From Lacrimispora sp. 210928-DFI.3.58 (lineage in GTDB: Bacteria; Bacillota; Clostridia; Lachnospirales; Lachnospiraceae): a DNA stretch of 64,000 nt. The notes below the pieces were generated by a model. The model was not told the DNA's origin and made no database searches. It saw nothing but the letters and a program-made list of their open reading frames with translations. Shown one piece after another: positions 7,602-18,600 of this stretch (position 1 is the stretch's first letter; each line of letters starts with the position of its first letter). The DNA is taken from positions 1 through 64,000 of the forward strand of contig NZ_JAJCIC010000003.1 in NCBI RefSeq assembly GCF_020554865.1, given 5' to 3'. The position numbers and the translations under genes are program-made.

Positions 7602-10600
7602 ATGATAAAGTCAAAATTCAAAAGAGTCACGTCGCTTTTCTTGGCGACCCTTATGTGTGTGACCACTTTTGCAGGCATTAGCTCGACAACAGCATATGCT
7701 GCTTCGGGAGAAAAAGCCGATGTTTATATGGTCGATTTCCCTCGTGATGGCGATGCTAATTACGATGGGGTATGGGGACACAGCAATTTGACCTTGAAAA
7801 ATGGTTGGCATACCGGACGTTCCAATTTTACCAATCTTAAGGCTATTGGCTCATACTCAGGCAATGTTGCTTATTGTATTGAGCCGGGAATTTCGCTCAA
7901 GGTCGGTCAGACAATGAATAAGTATGACGAAAATTATTTTAATAACCTTGCATCCAACGGGGTTATTTCCGGAGATGAAATCCGTCTTTTCGTTGGTCGT
8001 ATTTTACAGTATGGCTATCGTGGGACAATCTCGACATCTTGGAGGTCACAGAATGAAGCGGCAGCAAACAGCATTGCACAGGCTTATGCCACACAGCTTC
8101 TTATCTGGGAAACTGTTATCGGAGAGCGTGATGTGAACTTCAATCATGTAGCAGCCAGTGGTTGCAGCAATGTGAAAGATGTCATCAATGCAAAGCATCC
8201 GCTCCGCAATAAGATTTTCAGTTATTACAACAGTATGGTGCAGAGTGTACAGAACCATGCGACCATACCGAGCTTTTGTAATAAATCATCCGGTTCGGCA
8301 AAGACAATAGAGCTTGAGTGGAACGGAAGTAAGTACACAACTACTCTGACAGACTCCAATAATGTGCTGTCTAAATATAATTTCAAGGCAAGTATCAGTG
8401 GAGTAAGTTTTTCTGTGAATGGTAACAAACTTACTGTTTCTATGGATACTGCACCGAGCAAGGAATTTACCATTACCGCAACGAAGAAAAATGCAGTCCG
8501 CAGAGGTGTGGTTGTATGGTCAGAGGGTAAACACGGTCAGAACTCCAGTGTGCAGGATGTTGTCAGCTATGCTCAGGAAGTAAGCGACAGTATCAACGGT
8601 TATGTGAAGATGAAAGTCAGCTATGGTTCTTGTCAGATTGTAAAGACCAGTGAGGACGGCAAGGTTGACGGTATCAACTTCACGATTACCGGAAACGGTA
8701 TCAATCAGACAGTTACAACAGCTAATGGCGGTAAGTTTCAGATTGATAACCTTATGCCGGGTATCTATACCGTAACCGAGCAGGCATACGATAAGTACGA
8801 GCCGCAGGAAACGCATAGAGTTACTGTTGTAGCAGGACAGGTTGCAAAGGTCAATTTCAATAACAAATTGAAGCGTGGCGACCTTCAGGTAGTGAAGTCC
8901 TCAGAAGATAACCTTGTTGAAGGTGTGAAGTTCCATCTTTTCGGTACTTCTCTTTCCGGTGATGCTGTTGACCAGTATGCAGTTACGGACAAAGACGGTG
9001 TGGCAACTTTCAAAGATGTGCTTATCAGTGGTTCTGAACCGTATACCCTTGAAGAAGTAGACACAGCTATCCGTTATGTTGTGCCAAAAAATCAGACTGC
9101 ACCGGTGAAGTGGAAAGAAGTAACTACAAGAAACTTCAATAACATTTTGAAAAAATTTACTGTAACAGTAACAAAGAGCGACGCTGAGAAAGGCGAAGCA
9201 CAGGGCAATGCCAAACTTTCGGGAGCAGTTTACGGTATCTATAAGGGAGAAACGCTTGTAGATAAGTATGTTACTGATGAAAACGGTCAGTTCACTACCA
9301 AAGAATATGTTTGTGATACCGACTGGACAATCCGAGAAATTACACCGTCAGAGGGATATTTGCTTGATAAGACTATCCATGAAGTAGGTGCAGACCCGAA
9401 ACTTTATGAGGTGGAACACAACCTTACTTCCAATGATGTAACCGAGCAGGTAATCAAAGGTAACGTGGCTATCATTAAACACACTGATGATGGAGAAACA
9501 AAGATTGAAACTCCTGAAAAGGGTGCTTCCTTTGAGATTTATTTGAAATCTGCCGGAAGCTATGACGCAGCCAATAAAGACGAGAGAGATACTATCGTTT
9601 GCGATGAAAATGGCTTCGGTCAGACAAAAGATATGCCGTATGGTATTTATACCGTACACCAGACTTCCGGTTGGGAAGGCAGAGAGATGATGGATGATTT
9701 TGATGTGTTCATTTCACAGAACGCACAGACCTACCGTTATCTTATCAATAACCGTAACTTTGAGAGCTTTGTCAATGTAGTCAAGGTGGACGCAGAAAGC
9801 GGAAAGAGTATTCCGTATGCAGGAGCAGGATTTAAGATTTACGACCCACAGGGCAATCAGGTCAAAATGACCTTTACTTATCCGACACCGACCACGATTG
9901 ATGTGTTCTATACCGACGCAAATGGTTCTCTTGTAACACCTGAGAAATTAGATTACGGCAAGGGATATTCCATCGTAGAGGTACAAGCTCCATACGGATA
10001 TGTACTTGATGATACTCCGGTATATTTTGATATTACCGAAGAAAATTCCACAGAGGAAGGCGGCGTAACTGTTGTGAAAGTCAATAAGCCGAATATGGCA
10101 CAGAAAGGTACTATCACGGTTGAAAAGACCGGAGAAGTATTTAGTGGTGTCAATGTAAGTGGTTCTGAGGACAGTGATGTTATTTATCAGCCTGTTTATG
10201 AAGTGGCAGGACTTGAGGGTGCAGTTTATGAAGTCCGTGCTGCGGAAGATATTAGTACACCGGACGGTACACTCCGCTATTCAAAGGGCGAAGTGGTAGA
10301 TACTATCACAACAAGCTCCGATGGATTTGTTAAGAGCAAAGAACTTTATCTCGGAAAATACGAGGTCAAGGAAATTACCGCACCTTATGGAATGGTAATC
10401 AGTGGCGAAACACATACGGTTGAGCTTACTTATGCAGGTCAGAATATCTCTGTTACCGAAACTTCCATATCATTCTATAACGAAAGACAGAAAGTTCAGG
10501 TAAGCCTTGCAAAAGCCATTGAAAAGGATAAGACATTTGGTATTGGCGACAACGGAGAAATCAAAAATATCAGCTTTGGTCTTTATGCCGCAGAAGATAT

Positions 10601-11852
10601 TGTATCTGCAAGCGGTACCGTTATTCCGGCTGATGGACTGATTGAGATTATCAGCGTAAATGAAAATGGAACTGCTGTTATGAAGTCAGACCTTCCGTTT
10701 GGCAAATACTATGTCAAAGAGATTGCAACCGATGAGCATTATATTCTCTCTGATACGAAGTATCCGGTTGTATTTGAATACGCAGGTCAGGATACCGCAA
10801 CGGTTGAAATCAAAGTGAATGACGGAAAAGAAATCAAGAATGAACTTATCTATGGTTCTGTATCAGGTAAGAAGATTGACGAGAATGGAGCAGCACTTGA
10901 GGGTGCTGTTATCGGTATCTTCAAAGCCGAAGAAACAGAATTTACAAAGGATACTGCACTTATGACGACTACCTCTGCAAAAGACGGTAGTTTTTCTTTT
11001 GCAAAAGTTCCTTATGGCAAATGGATTGTAAGAGAAATCGAGCAGCCAAAGGGATTTGTTCTTGATGAAAAAGCGTATGAGGTCAATATCAGCAAAGCCG
11101 AGCAGGTAGTTGAAATTGAGATTGTCAATGAGTATGTTCACGGCAATATCAGACTCACGAAGATGGACGCTGAATATCCAGATAACAAACTTACGGGTGC
11201 AACCTTTGAGGTATATAAGGACACCAATGAGAATGGAAAGATTGATGATGGCGATGAACTTATCGGAAATCTTGAAGAAACCGAAACCGGAATTTATGAG
11301 ATGAAAGAGCTGCTTTACGGAAAATATATTGTCCGTGAAACAAAAGCACCGGAGGGCTTCCTGCTTGATAAGGGAGAATACTCTGTTTTCATTGAGAAAG
11401 ACGAAACAACTTATTCCGTTGAGAATAAGGCTGGAGTTGGATTTATCAATGAAGCTATGCGTGGAACACTGAAAATCGTTAAGACATCTTCAGACGGTAA
11501 GGTCAAAGGTTTTGCGTTCAGAGTAACCGGAGCAAACGGGTATGATATGACATTTGAAACAGATAAGAATGGCGAAATCGTGATTGAGGGACTTCGTATT
11601 GGCGAATATACCGTATCAGAAGTGGCAAACAATGCGTCTGCCGCATATATCACACCTGCCGACCAGAATGTTACTATCAAACTTGATGAAACAGCCGTTG
11701 TAAAAATGCACAATGAGTTAAGAGATACGCCGAAAACAGGAGATGATACCAATATGAAACTTTGGTATGTCCTTGCCGGACTTTCTGCTGTCGGTATCGC
11801 TGTAACTTCTGTTGTTGCACACAAAAAGAAGAAAAAGGAGAGTAACGAGTAA
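7602..11852 (+). CDS. Cell-wall-anchored thioester/Cna-B surface adhesin
   Basis: 1416 aa from the ATG at 7602 (AGGAGG 8 nt upstream). It has a signal peptide (about 1-34, ending AYAA). The N-terminal domain has a Cys in AYCIEPG (about 92) and a Gln in TQLLIWE (about 165), the pair that forms an internal thioester in Gram-positive TED adhesins. Then come about ten or more Cna-B/SpaA-type beta repeats, each ending in a (Y/K)-x-V-(K/R)-E-(I/T) edge with Lys/Asn/Glu positions for isopeptide bonds. The C-end is TPKTG (about 1376), a hydrophobic segment and a KKKKK tail. The variant sorting signal probably pairs with the class B sortase at 31534-32301. Likely role: cell-cell contact in mating or host attachment. 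Confidence 0.85.
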   Translation: MIKSKFKRVTSLFLATLMCVTTFAGISSTTAYAASGEKADVYMVDFPRDGDANYDGVWGHSNLTLKNGWHTGRSNFTNLKAIGSYSGNVAYCIEPGISLKVGQTMNKYDENYFNNLASNGVISGDEIRLFVGRILQYGYRGTISTSWRSQNEAAANSIAQAYATQLLIWETVIGERDVNFNHVAASGCSNVKDVINAKHPLRNKIFSYYNSMVQSVQNHATIPSFCNKSSGSAKTIELEWNGSKYTTTLTDSNNVLSKYNFKASISGVSFSVNGNKLTVSMDTAPSKEFTITATKKNAVRRGVVVWSEGKHGQNSSVQDVVSYAQEVSDSINGYVKMKVSYGSCQIVKTSEDGKVDGINFTITGNGINQTVTTANGGKFQIDNLMPGIYTVTEQAYDKYEPQETHRVTVVAGQVAKVNFNNKLKRGDLQVVKSSEDNLVEGVKFHLFGTSLSGDAVDQYAVTDKDGVATFKDVLISGSEPYTLEEVDTAIRYVVPKNQTAPVKWKEVTTRNFNNILKKFTVTVTKSDAEKGEAQGNAKLSGAVYGIYKGETLVDKYVTDENGQFTTKEYVCDTDWTIREITPSEGYLLDKTIHEVGADPKLYEVEHNLTSNDVTEQVIKGNVAIIKHTDDGETKIETPEKGASFEIYLKSAGSYDAANKDERDTIVCDENGFGQTKDMPYGIYTVHQTSGWEGREMMDDFDVFISQNAQTYRYLINNRNFESFVNVVKVDAESGKSIPYAGAGFKIYDPQGNQVKMTFTYPTPTTIDVFYTDANGSLVTPEKLDYGKGYSIVEVQAPYGYVLDDTPVYFDITEENSTEEGGVTVVKVNKPNMAQKGTITVEKTGEVFSGVNVSGSEDSDVIYQPVYEVAGLEGAVYEVRAAEDISTPDGTLRYSKGEVVDTITTSSDGFVKSKELYLGKYEVKEITAPYGMVISGETHTVELTYAGQNISVTETSISFYNERQKVQVSLAKAIEKDKTFGIGDNGEIKNISFGLYAAEDIVSASGTVIPADGLIEIISVNENGTAVMKSDLPFGKYYVKEIATDEHYILSDTKYPVVFEYAGQDTATVEIKVNDGKEIKNELIYGSVSGKKIDENGAALEGAVIGIFKAEETEFTKDTALMTTTSAKDGSFSFAKVPYGKWIVREIEQPKGFVLDEKAYEVNISKAEQVVEIEIVNEYVHGNIRLTKMDAEYPDNKLTGATFEVYKDTNENGKIDDGDELIGNLEETETGIYEMKELLYGKYIVRETKAPEGFLLDKGEYSVFIEKDETTYSVENKAGVGFINEAMRGTLKIVKTSSDGKVKGFAFRVTGANGYDMTFETDKNGEIVIEGLRIGEYTVSEVANNASAAYITPADQNVTIKLDETAVVKMHNELRDTPKTGDDTNMKLWYVLAGLSAVGIAVTSVVAHKKKKKESNE

Positions 11853-11941
11853 TGGAAGCAAAGACAATTATCGCTATCGCATTAGTCGCCGTTATTGTCG
11901 GCGGCTTTATCTTTCTTCAGGTTAAAAACCGTAAGAAGTAA
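11852..11941 (+). CDS. 29-aa single-pass membrane microprotein
   Basis: The ATG overlaps the adhesin stop (TAATG), with AAAGGAG 11 nt upstream inside the adhesin gene. The product is one hydrophobic helix (IIAIALVAVIVGGFIFLQV) with a basic VKNRKK end. The coupling suggests it is really translated and made with the adhesin. Function unknown; an assembly or stability factor is a guess. Confidence 0.55.
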   Translation: MEAKTIIAIALVAVIVGGFIFLQVKNRKK

Positions 11942-11965
11942 GTAACAAGCGAACATTAACCAGTC

Positions 11966-12001
11966 GGGGCAGAGCGTAAAAACTCTGTCCCTTTAATTTT
12001 T
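11966..12001 (+). terminator. Terminator after the adhesin operon
   Basis: GGGGCAGAG (11966-11974) pairs with CTCTGTCCC (11983-11991) with one G-U pair, followed by a T-rich tract that merges into the next ribosome binding site. Confidence 0.75.
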
Positions 12002-12013
12002 TGGAGGAACATT

Positions 12014-12310
12014 ATGAAACAACAGAAAACGGTGGAGAGCCGAGTGCTTGAAATCTTAAAGGAATGCCCGATGTCGAGGTATGATGATATGCTTCTCATT
12101 CTGCATTATTACAACCAATACGGATATATACCTGCCGGAAATCTTCCGCTTGAGGATATTGTATTTAATTACCGAGCATACGGACTTCCTTGTTTTGAAA
12201 CCATACGCAGGGCAAGGCAGAGAGTACAGTCCCTTTTTCCTGAGTATTCACGTAATCCGCAGAAAGAAGAACAGAGCGGCAGTATTTCTATTGTAATCAA
12301 CATTAGCTAA
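12014..12310 (+). CDS. Hypothetical element protein, 98 aa
   Basis: TTGGAGG ribosome binding site. Helix-rich N-terminal half (residues 5-35), a YIPAGNLPLEDIVFNYR centre and an arginine-rich helix FETIRRARQRVQSLFPEY (about 64-81). The layout resembles a small winged-helix DNA-binding protein, but I do not recognise the family. It is followed after 12 nt by the next small gene, probably one operon with the helicase gene. Confidence 0.6.
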   Translation: MKQQKTVESRVLEILKECPMSRYDDMLLILHYYNQYGYIPAGNLPLEDIVFNYRAYGLPCFETIRRARQRVQSLFPEYSRNPQKEEQSGSISIVINIS

Positions 12311-12322
12311 GGAGGTATTTTC

Positions 12323-12598
12323 GTGAAAGACAAAGCAACTTTTCAGAATAAGGTCAAGGTGCTGAATAAACTCTTTGACTCCGGTTGTGATACGGAGAAA
12401 AAGTTGCAGCAGCTTGATATGGAAGCAATCCTGAAAATCCCGAATATCACGATTCCTGATATGGGTGTGATTATGGAGCTTCAGAAGAATACAAAGTCCG
12501 GTAAACTCTTTTCGTATTTGGGCGGAGGTTCTGATGAAGCAGTAAAAAATAAAGGTAACAATGAGAAGAAAGAGCCTGCTATGCAGGAGCAGAGATAA
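12323..12598 (+). CDS. Hypothetical element protein, 91 aa
   Basis: GTG start with AAGGAGGT 8 nt upstream. Charged, mainly helical; residues 10-60 look like one compact helical domain and the last 25 residues (KNKGNNEKKEPAMQEQR) are disordered. It lies directly before the large helicase gene and is likely co-transcribed. Family not recognised. Confidence 0.6.
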   Translation: MKDKATFQNKVKVLNKLFDSGCDTEKKLQQLDMEAILKIPNITIPDMGVIMELQKNTKSGKLFSYLGGGSDEAVKNKGNNEKKEPAMQEQR

Positions 12599-12623
12599 GA
12601 AACGATAAGGAGGTGCAAGGGTA

Positions 12624-15600
12624 ATGGCACGAAAATATGACCTTATTTCTGAGCTTTACAACCGCACCTGCAAAACGGTTGTATCAAATCCTCAGAACTG
12701 GCAGGCATTCTTGGCTTCGGCTTGCCGAAATTATAAGTTACGCTATGACGAACAGCTTCTTGTATATGCACAGCGACCTGACGCAACAGCAGTTCTTGAG
12801 ATAGAACAGTGGAATAGAATTTTCGGCAGATGGGTCAACCGAGGTGCAAGAGGTATTGCTGTTTTTGCTGATGAAAACCGTACAAGGCAAAGACTGACAC
12901 ATTACTTTGATATTTCAGATACCCACGAAAGCAGATATTCAAGAACAGTTCCGATTTGGGATATGCGTCAGGAATACGAAGCAGATGTGATTGAAACATT
13001 GGAAAGCACTTTCGGAGAGATTGAGAATAAGAGCAGTCTTGCCGAAGCGATTATGGGAGCAGCAAGAAATGCGGCAGAGGATAATATCCCTGATTATCTG
13101 CAAGACCTTTACTATGCAACCGAAGGCAGTTTCCTTGAGGAAGTGGACAATGATATTGTGGCTTCCATTTATAAAAATGTTGTAGCAAACAGTGTGGCAT
13201 ATATGATGATGTCAAGGCTTGGTGTTGATACAGACGGTTACTTTGAACTTGATGATTTCAGAGATGTTACCAACTTCAATACGCAGGAAACACTCAATGC
13301 ACTTGGCTTTGCTACCAGTGATATTGCAGAAATGGGATTGACGGAAGTATCTAAAACAATTACCGCACTTAACCGTCAAAATCGCATAATTGTCGGTCAG
13401 GACAGAAATGAATACAATAAGGTTGAAAATAACGACGAAAGGAGTTTGGACAATGAACGAACTGACCTACACAATGGTGGGCGATTACAGCCTTCCGAAC
13501 CTGAAACTTCCACAGCAGCCGGAAGTGACTTTGGGCAGATACGCTCAGATGAGGAGAAAGTTTCTGAAGGAACATCACAGAGTCCTTTACTACAATCTCC
13601 TGACGAGGGGCGAACTGACACAGCACTTGGCGGAAGTGGAACAGAGAGCCAGCAAGATGGAAGAAACAATCCTGAGCCAGATGGCACAGAAAGAGGGAGT
13701 GACCGAGCAGATGAAAGCAGAGGATATGATGAAATGGGTTCGTCTGATGAACGCTCTTCGCAGCTCGGCACAGGAAATCGTGAAAGCGGAAGTGATATTC
13801 GTTTAGAGTATTACGATAGAACTCACGAGGACAAAAGCCTTCCGTTCTTTGGGCGTGATGAGGTAATCAATGAAATTCTCAGAACAACACCGCATTTGTC
13901 GGCAAGTCTGGAAGAAATCAAAGATTATTATGAACGCAATCTTGATAACAAAGACCGCACAGAGTATATAAAGAGCATTTTCAATAATGATTATACAGAG
14001 CTTACCCTAGAGGACGGCAGGACAGTAGGATATAAGACCTTTGAAAATGTTCTGCATTTGTGGGAGGGCAAATATGACAGCAGAACCGCACAGAGCTTTT
14101 ATGATTGGGCTGTTATTGCCCGACACTTTGAAGCTATGCGATTACTGGGAGAATTAAGCGACAGCATAAAACCATTACCGTCGATGGACGGTCAGATGAC
14201 ATTCATATTAGACGGTCAGGCAGAGGAAAAGAAACCCTCTGCCTTTACTTTTTCTCAGGAGATTATCGACGCTGTTCTTACGAATGGAAGCGGATTTTCT
14301 GAGGGTAAAATGCGTATCTATGAACAGTTTGAAAAAAGCCTTTCTGCAAAAGAGAATGCAGACTTTTTGAAAAATGAGTACGGTTGGGGAGGCTCTTATC
14401 CCGTCATAATCGGAGCGGGAATTGATGAGAGCCACGACGGAAAAGGTATTACGATTACGAAAGGTATCGGTAAAGAAAATCCACATATTACACTTTCGTG
14501 GTCGCAGGTGGAGAAGCGTATCGGGGAACTTATCCGAATGGACAGATACTTAAATCCAAAGGAAAAAGAACACTATCCTCGATGGCTTGAAAGCCAAGAG
14601 GAACGCAGAACCAAAATTGCGGAAACGAAAAGAAATCGTGAGATACTCTCTAATGCACCGCCGGAACAAGAGGTTGAACCAACCGAAAAAGAACCTGAAG
14701 AAGCAGAACAGCCGCAAGATGTGCAGTATGAATATCATCTTGGCGATAAGGTGTATATCGGTGCTTCTGAGTATGAAATCTTATCTGTTGATGATGAGAG
14801 AGTAATGCTCTATGACTATGATATGCCACTGTTCAATAAGGAATTTTCACGCACAGAGTTTGACAGAAAAGTGCGAGAGAACCCGATGAATGAGCATTTG
14901 ATTGTGAAGGAAGAACCTGCTGAAGAAAGAAATGAAGCGGAAGAAGTTCAGACCAATATGGGCAGTATGCCGATTGAGGATTATCGAGAGATAGTAGCTT
15001 CACAGTCAGGCTTTGACAGCTATGATGAGATGCATCGTCAGGGGTATCGCATAGGAAACGGTTATGATAAAGAGCCTGAGCCGGTAGTTCCGGCTTGGGA
15101 GCAGAAGAAAAAGGTCAAAGGCTTTGACCTGCACCCTGATGTGCCTATGGCAGACCGTCATACCTTTAATCTCAGAGAAAATGAGGTTGAAACGGTAGGT
15201 AAAAAGGAACGCTTCCGCAGAAATATTATGGCGATACAGCTTCTCAAAAAATGTCAGGAAGAAAACAGATTTGCCACGCCTGAAGAACAGATTGTTTTAT
15301 CAAAGTATGTCGGTTGGGGTGGACTTTCAGAAGCCTTTGATGAAAATAATTCAGCGTGGGCAACTGAATATCTGGAACTTTCTTCGGTATTAACACCAGA
15401 GGAATACGCTTCGGCAAGAGAAAGCACATTGACTGCGTTCTACACGCCGCCCGAAGTTATCACAGCCATTTATAAGGCAATGGAGCAAATGGGCTTTAAG
15501 GAGGGCAATTTGTTAGAGCCGTCCTGCGGTATTGGTAATTTCATCGGTATGCTGCCTGACTCAATGCAGGATAGTAAGATTTACGGTGTGGAACTTGATA

Positions 15601-18600
15601 CGATTTCCGCAGGCATTGCACAGCAGCTTTACCAGAAAACAACCATTGCGGCACAGGGATTTGAAGAAACCAATTTACCGGACAGCTTCTTTGATGGCGT
15701 TGTCGGAAATGTGCCTTTTGGAGATTTTAAGGTATCGGATAAAAGGTATGACAAGCATAAGTTCCTGATACACGATTACTTTTTTGCAAAGTCCCTCGAT
15801 AAGTTAAGACCCGGCGGTGTGATGGCTTTTGTAACGAGCAAAGGCACAATGGACAAGGAAACTTTAGCAGTACGAAAGTATATTGCACAGAGAGCAGAGC
15901 TTCTTGGAGCAATCCGATTGCCGAATAATACCTTTAAGGGTAATGCAGGAACGGAAGTCGTTTCGGATATTCTTATCCTGCAAAAGCGTGACAGACTGAT
16001 AGATATTGAGCCGGATTGGGTTCATCTTGATACCGATGAGAACGGAATTAAGATGAACTCTTATTTTGTGCAGCACCCCGAAATGATACTTGGAGAAATG
16101 AAAATGGTATCGGGGCGTTTCGGTATGGAAGCAACTTGTGTGCCGTATGAAAATGCAGACCTTGCAGCACAGCTTGATGAAGCAGTAGCAAACATTCACG
16201 GAGAAATCACGGAATATGAAGCCGAGGAAGAACTGGAGGAGGAAGATAATTCTATTCCGGCAGACCCAACAGTGAGAAACTTTTCCTATACGGTGGTGGA
16301 CGATAAAATCTACTATCGAGAAAATTCCCGTATGACTCCGGTGGAGGTGTCGGCAACCGCAGAGAACCGAATTAAGGGTATGATTGCCATTAGAAATTCC
16401 GTCAGAACGCTGATTGAATTGCAGACAGAAGATTACCCTGACAGCGAAATAAAAGCGGAGCAGGAGAGATTAAACAGACTTTATGATACCTTTTCAGGTA
16501 AGTACGGACTCATTAACAGCCGTGCAAATACCTCTGCTTTTTCGCAGGACAGTTCATTCTCTTTGCTTTCTGCATTGGAGATAATCGGAGAGGACGGAGA
16601 ACTGGAACGTAAGGCTGATATGTTTTCTAAGAGGACAATTAAGCCGCATACTCCGGTTACTTCTGTTGATACGGCAAGCGAAGCGTTGGCGGTATCTCTT
16701 GGAGAAAAAGCCACGATTGATATGGACTATATGATGGAGCTTTCCGGTAAATCGGAGAATGAAATCTTTGAGGACTTAAAGGGTGTTATCTTCCTAAACC
16801 CGCTTTATGAGTATGGAAATTCTTACGAACCGAAGTATCTGATGGCTGATGAATACCTTTCGGGTAATGTCAGGGAAAAGCTGAGGATTGCAAAGAAGTC
16901 GGCAGAACTCTATCCGGAAGATTATAAGGTCAATGTAGAAGCACTTCAAAAGGTGCAACCGAAAGACCTGACTGCAAGTGAAATTTCCGTGCGACTTGGT
17001 GCAACTTGGCTGCCACCGGACGATGTGCAGGAGTTTATCTTTCATTTGCTTGAAACACCACGCTATGCACAGTGGAATATCAAAGTTCACTTCTCCCCAT
17101 TTACGAGTGAGTGGAATATTGAGGGCAAATCCTATGACAAAGGAAATGTAAGGGCATATAACACTTACGGAACTTCCCGCATCAATGCCTATAAGATTAT
17201 CGAGGAAACGCTGAACTTAAAAGATGTGCGTATCTTTGATTATATCGAAGATGATGAGGGAAAGAAGAAGGCTGTCCTGAACAAAAAGGAAACAGCGATT
17301 GCTCAGTCGAAGCAGGAAATGATTAAGCAGGAATTTCAGGACTGGATATGGTCTGACCCTGAACGAAGGGAAAGACTTTGCAAATCCTATAATGAGAAAT
17401 TCAATAGCGTCAGACCTCGTGAGTATGATGGAAGTCATATCATCTTCAATGGTATGAACCCTGAAATTGAACTCAGGGAACATCAGAAAAATGCGGTTGC
17501 CCATATTCTTTACGGAGGAAATACGCTTCTTGCACACGCAGTCGGAGCAGGAAAAACTTTTGAAATGGTAGCGGCAGCACAGGAGTCGAAAAGGCTTGGG
17601 CTTTGTAATAAGTCACTGTTTGTTGTACCAAATCACTTGACCGAACAATGGGCGGCTGAGTATTTGCAGCTCTATCCGGCGGCAAATATCCTTGTCGCAA
17701 CAAAGAAAGATTTTGAAACCAAGAACCGTAAAAAGTTCTGCGGCAGGATTGCAACCGGAGATTATGACGCAGTTATCATCGGACATTCACAGTTTGAAAA
17801 AATCCCGATGTCCATTGAAAGACAGAGGGCAATCTTAGAACAGCAGCTTGAGGAGATAACCGGAGGAATTGCAGAACTCAAGCGAAACCGAGGGGAAAAC
17901 TTCTCCATAAAGCAGCTTGAAAAGTCAAAGAAATCTATCAGGCAGAAACTTGATAAACTCAATGACCAGACGAAAAAAGATGATGTTGTAACCTTTGAGG
18001 AACTTGGTGTAGACAGGCTTTTTGTTGATGAAAGCCATTATTACAAGAACCTTTATCTTTATACAAAAATGCGTAATGTGGGCGGTATCGCACAGACGGA
18101 AGCACAGAAATCTTCCGACCTCTTTATGAAGTGTCGTTACCTTGACGAGATTACCGGAGGGCGAGGAACCGTATTCGCAACGGGTACACCTATCTCAAAC
18201 AGCATGGTGGAACTCTATACGATACAGCGATATTTGCAGTACAACACACTTGTGAAAAATGGGTTGCAGCACTTTGACGCCTGGGCTTCCACTTTCGGAG
18301 AAACCATTACGGCAGTGGAACTTACACCGGAAGGAACAGGATACAGAGCAAAGACAAGGTTCGCAAAATTCTATAACCTGCCTGAACTAATGGCGATGTT
18401 CAAGGAGATAGCGGACATTAAGACAGCGGATATGTTGAACCTGCCAGTACCGGAAGCAAAGTACCATAACATTGCAGTAAAGCCGTCAGAAATGCAGAAA
18501 GAAATGGTTGCTTCCCTTGCAGAGAGAGCCGAGCAGGTGCGTGGCGGCGGTGTGGATTCAAGCGTAGATAATATGCTGAAAATCACGAATGACGGAAGAA

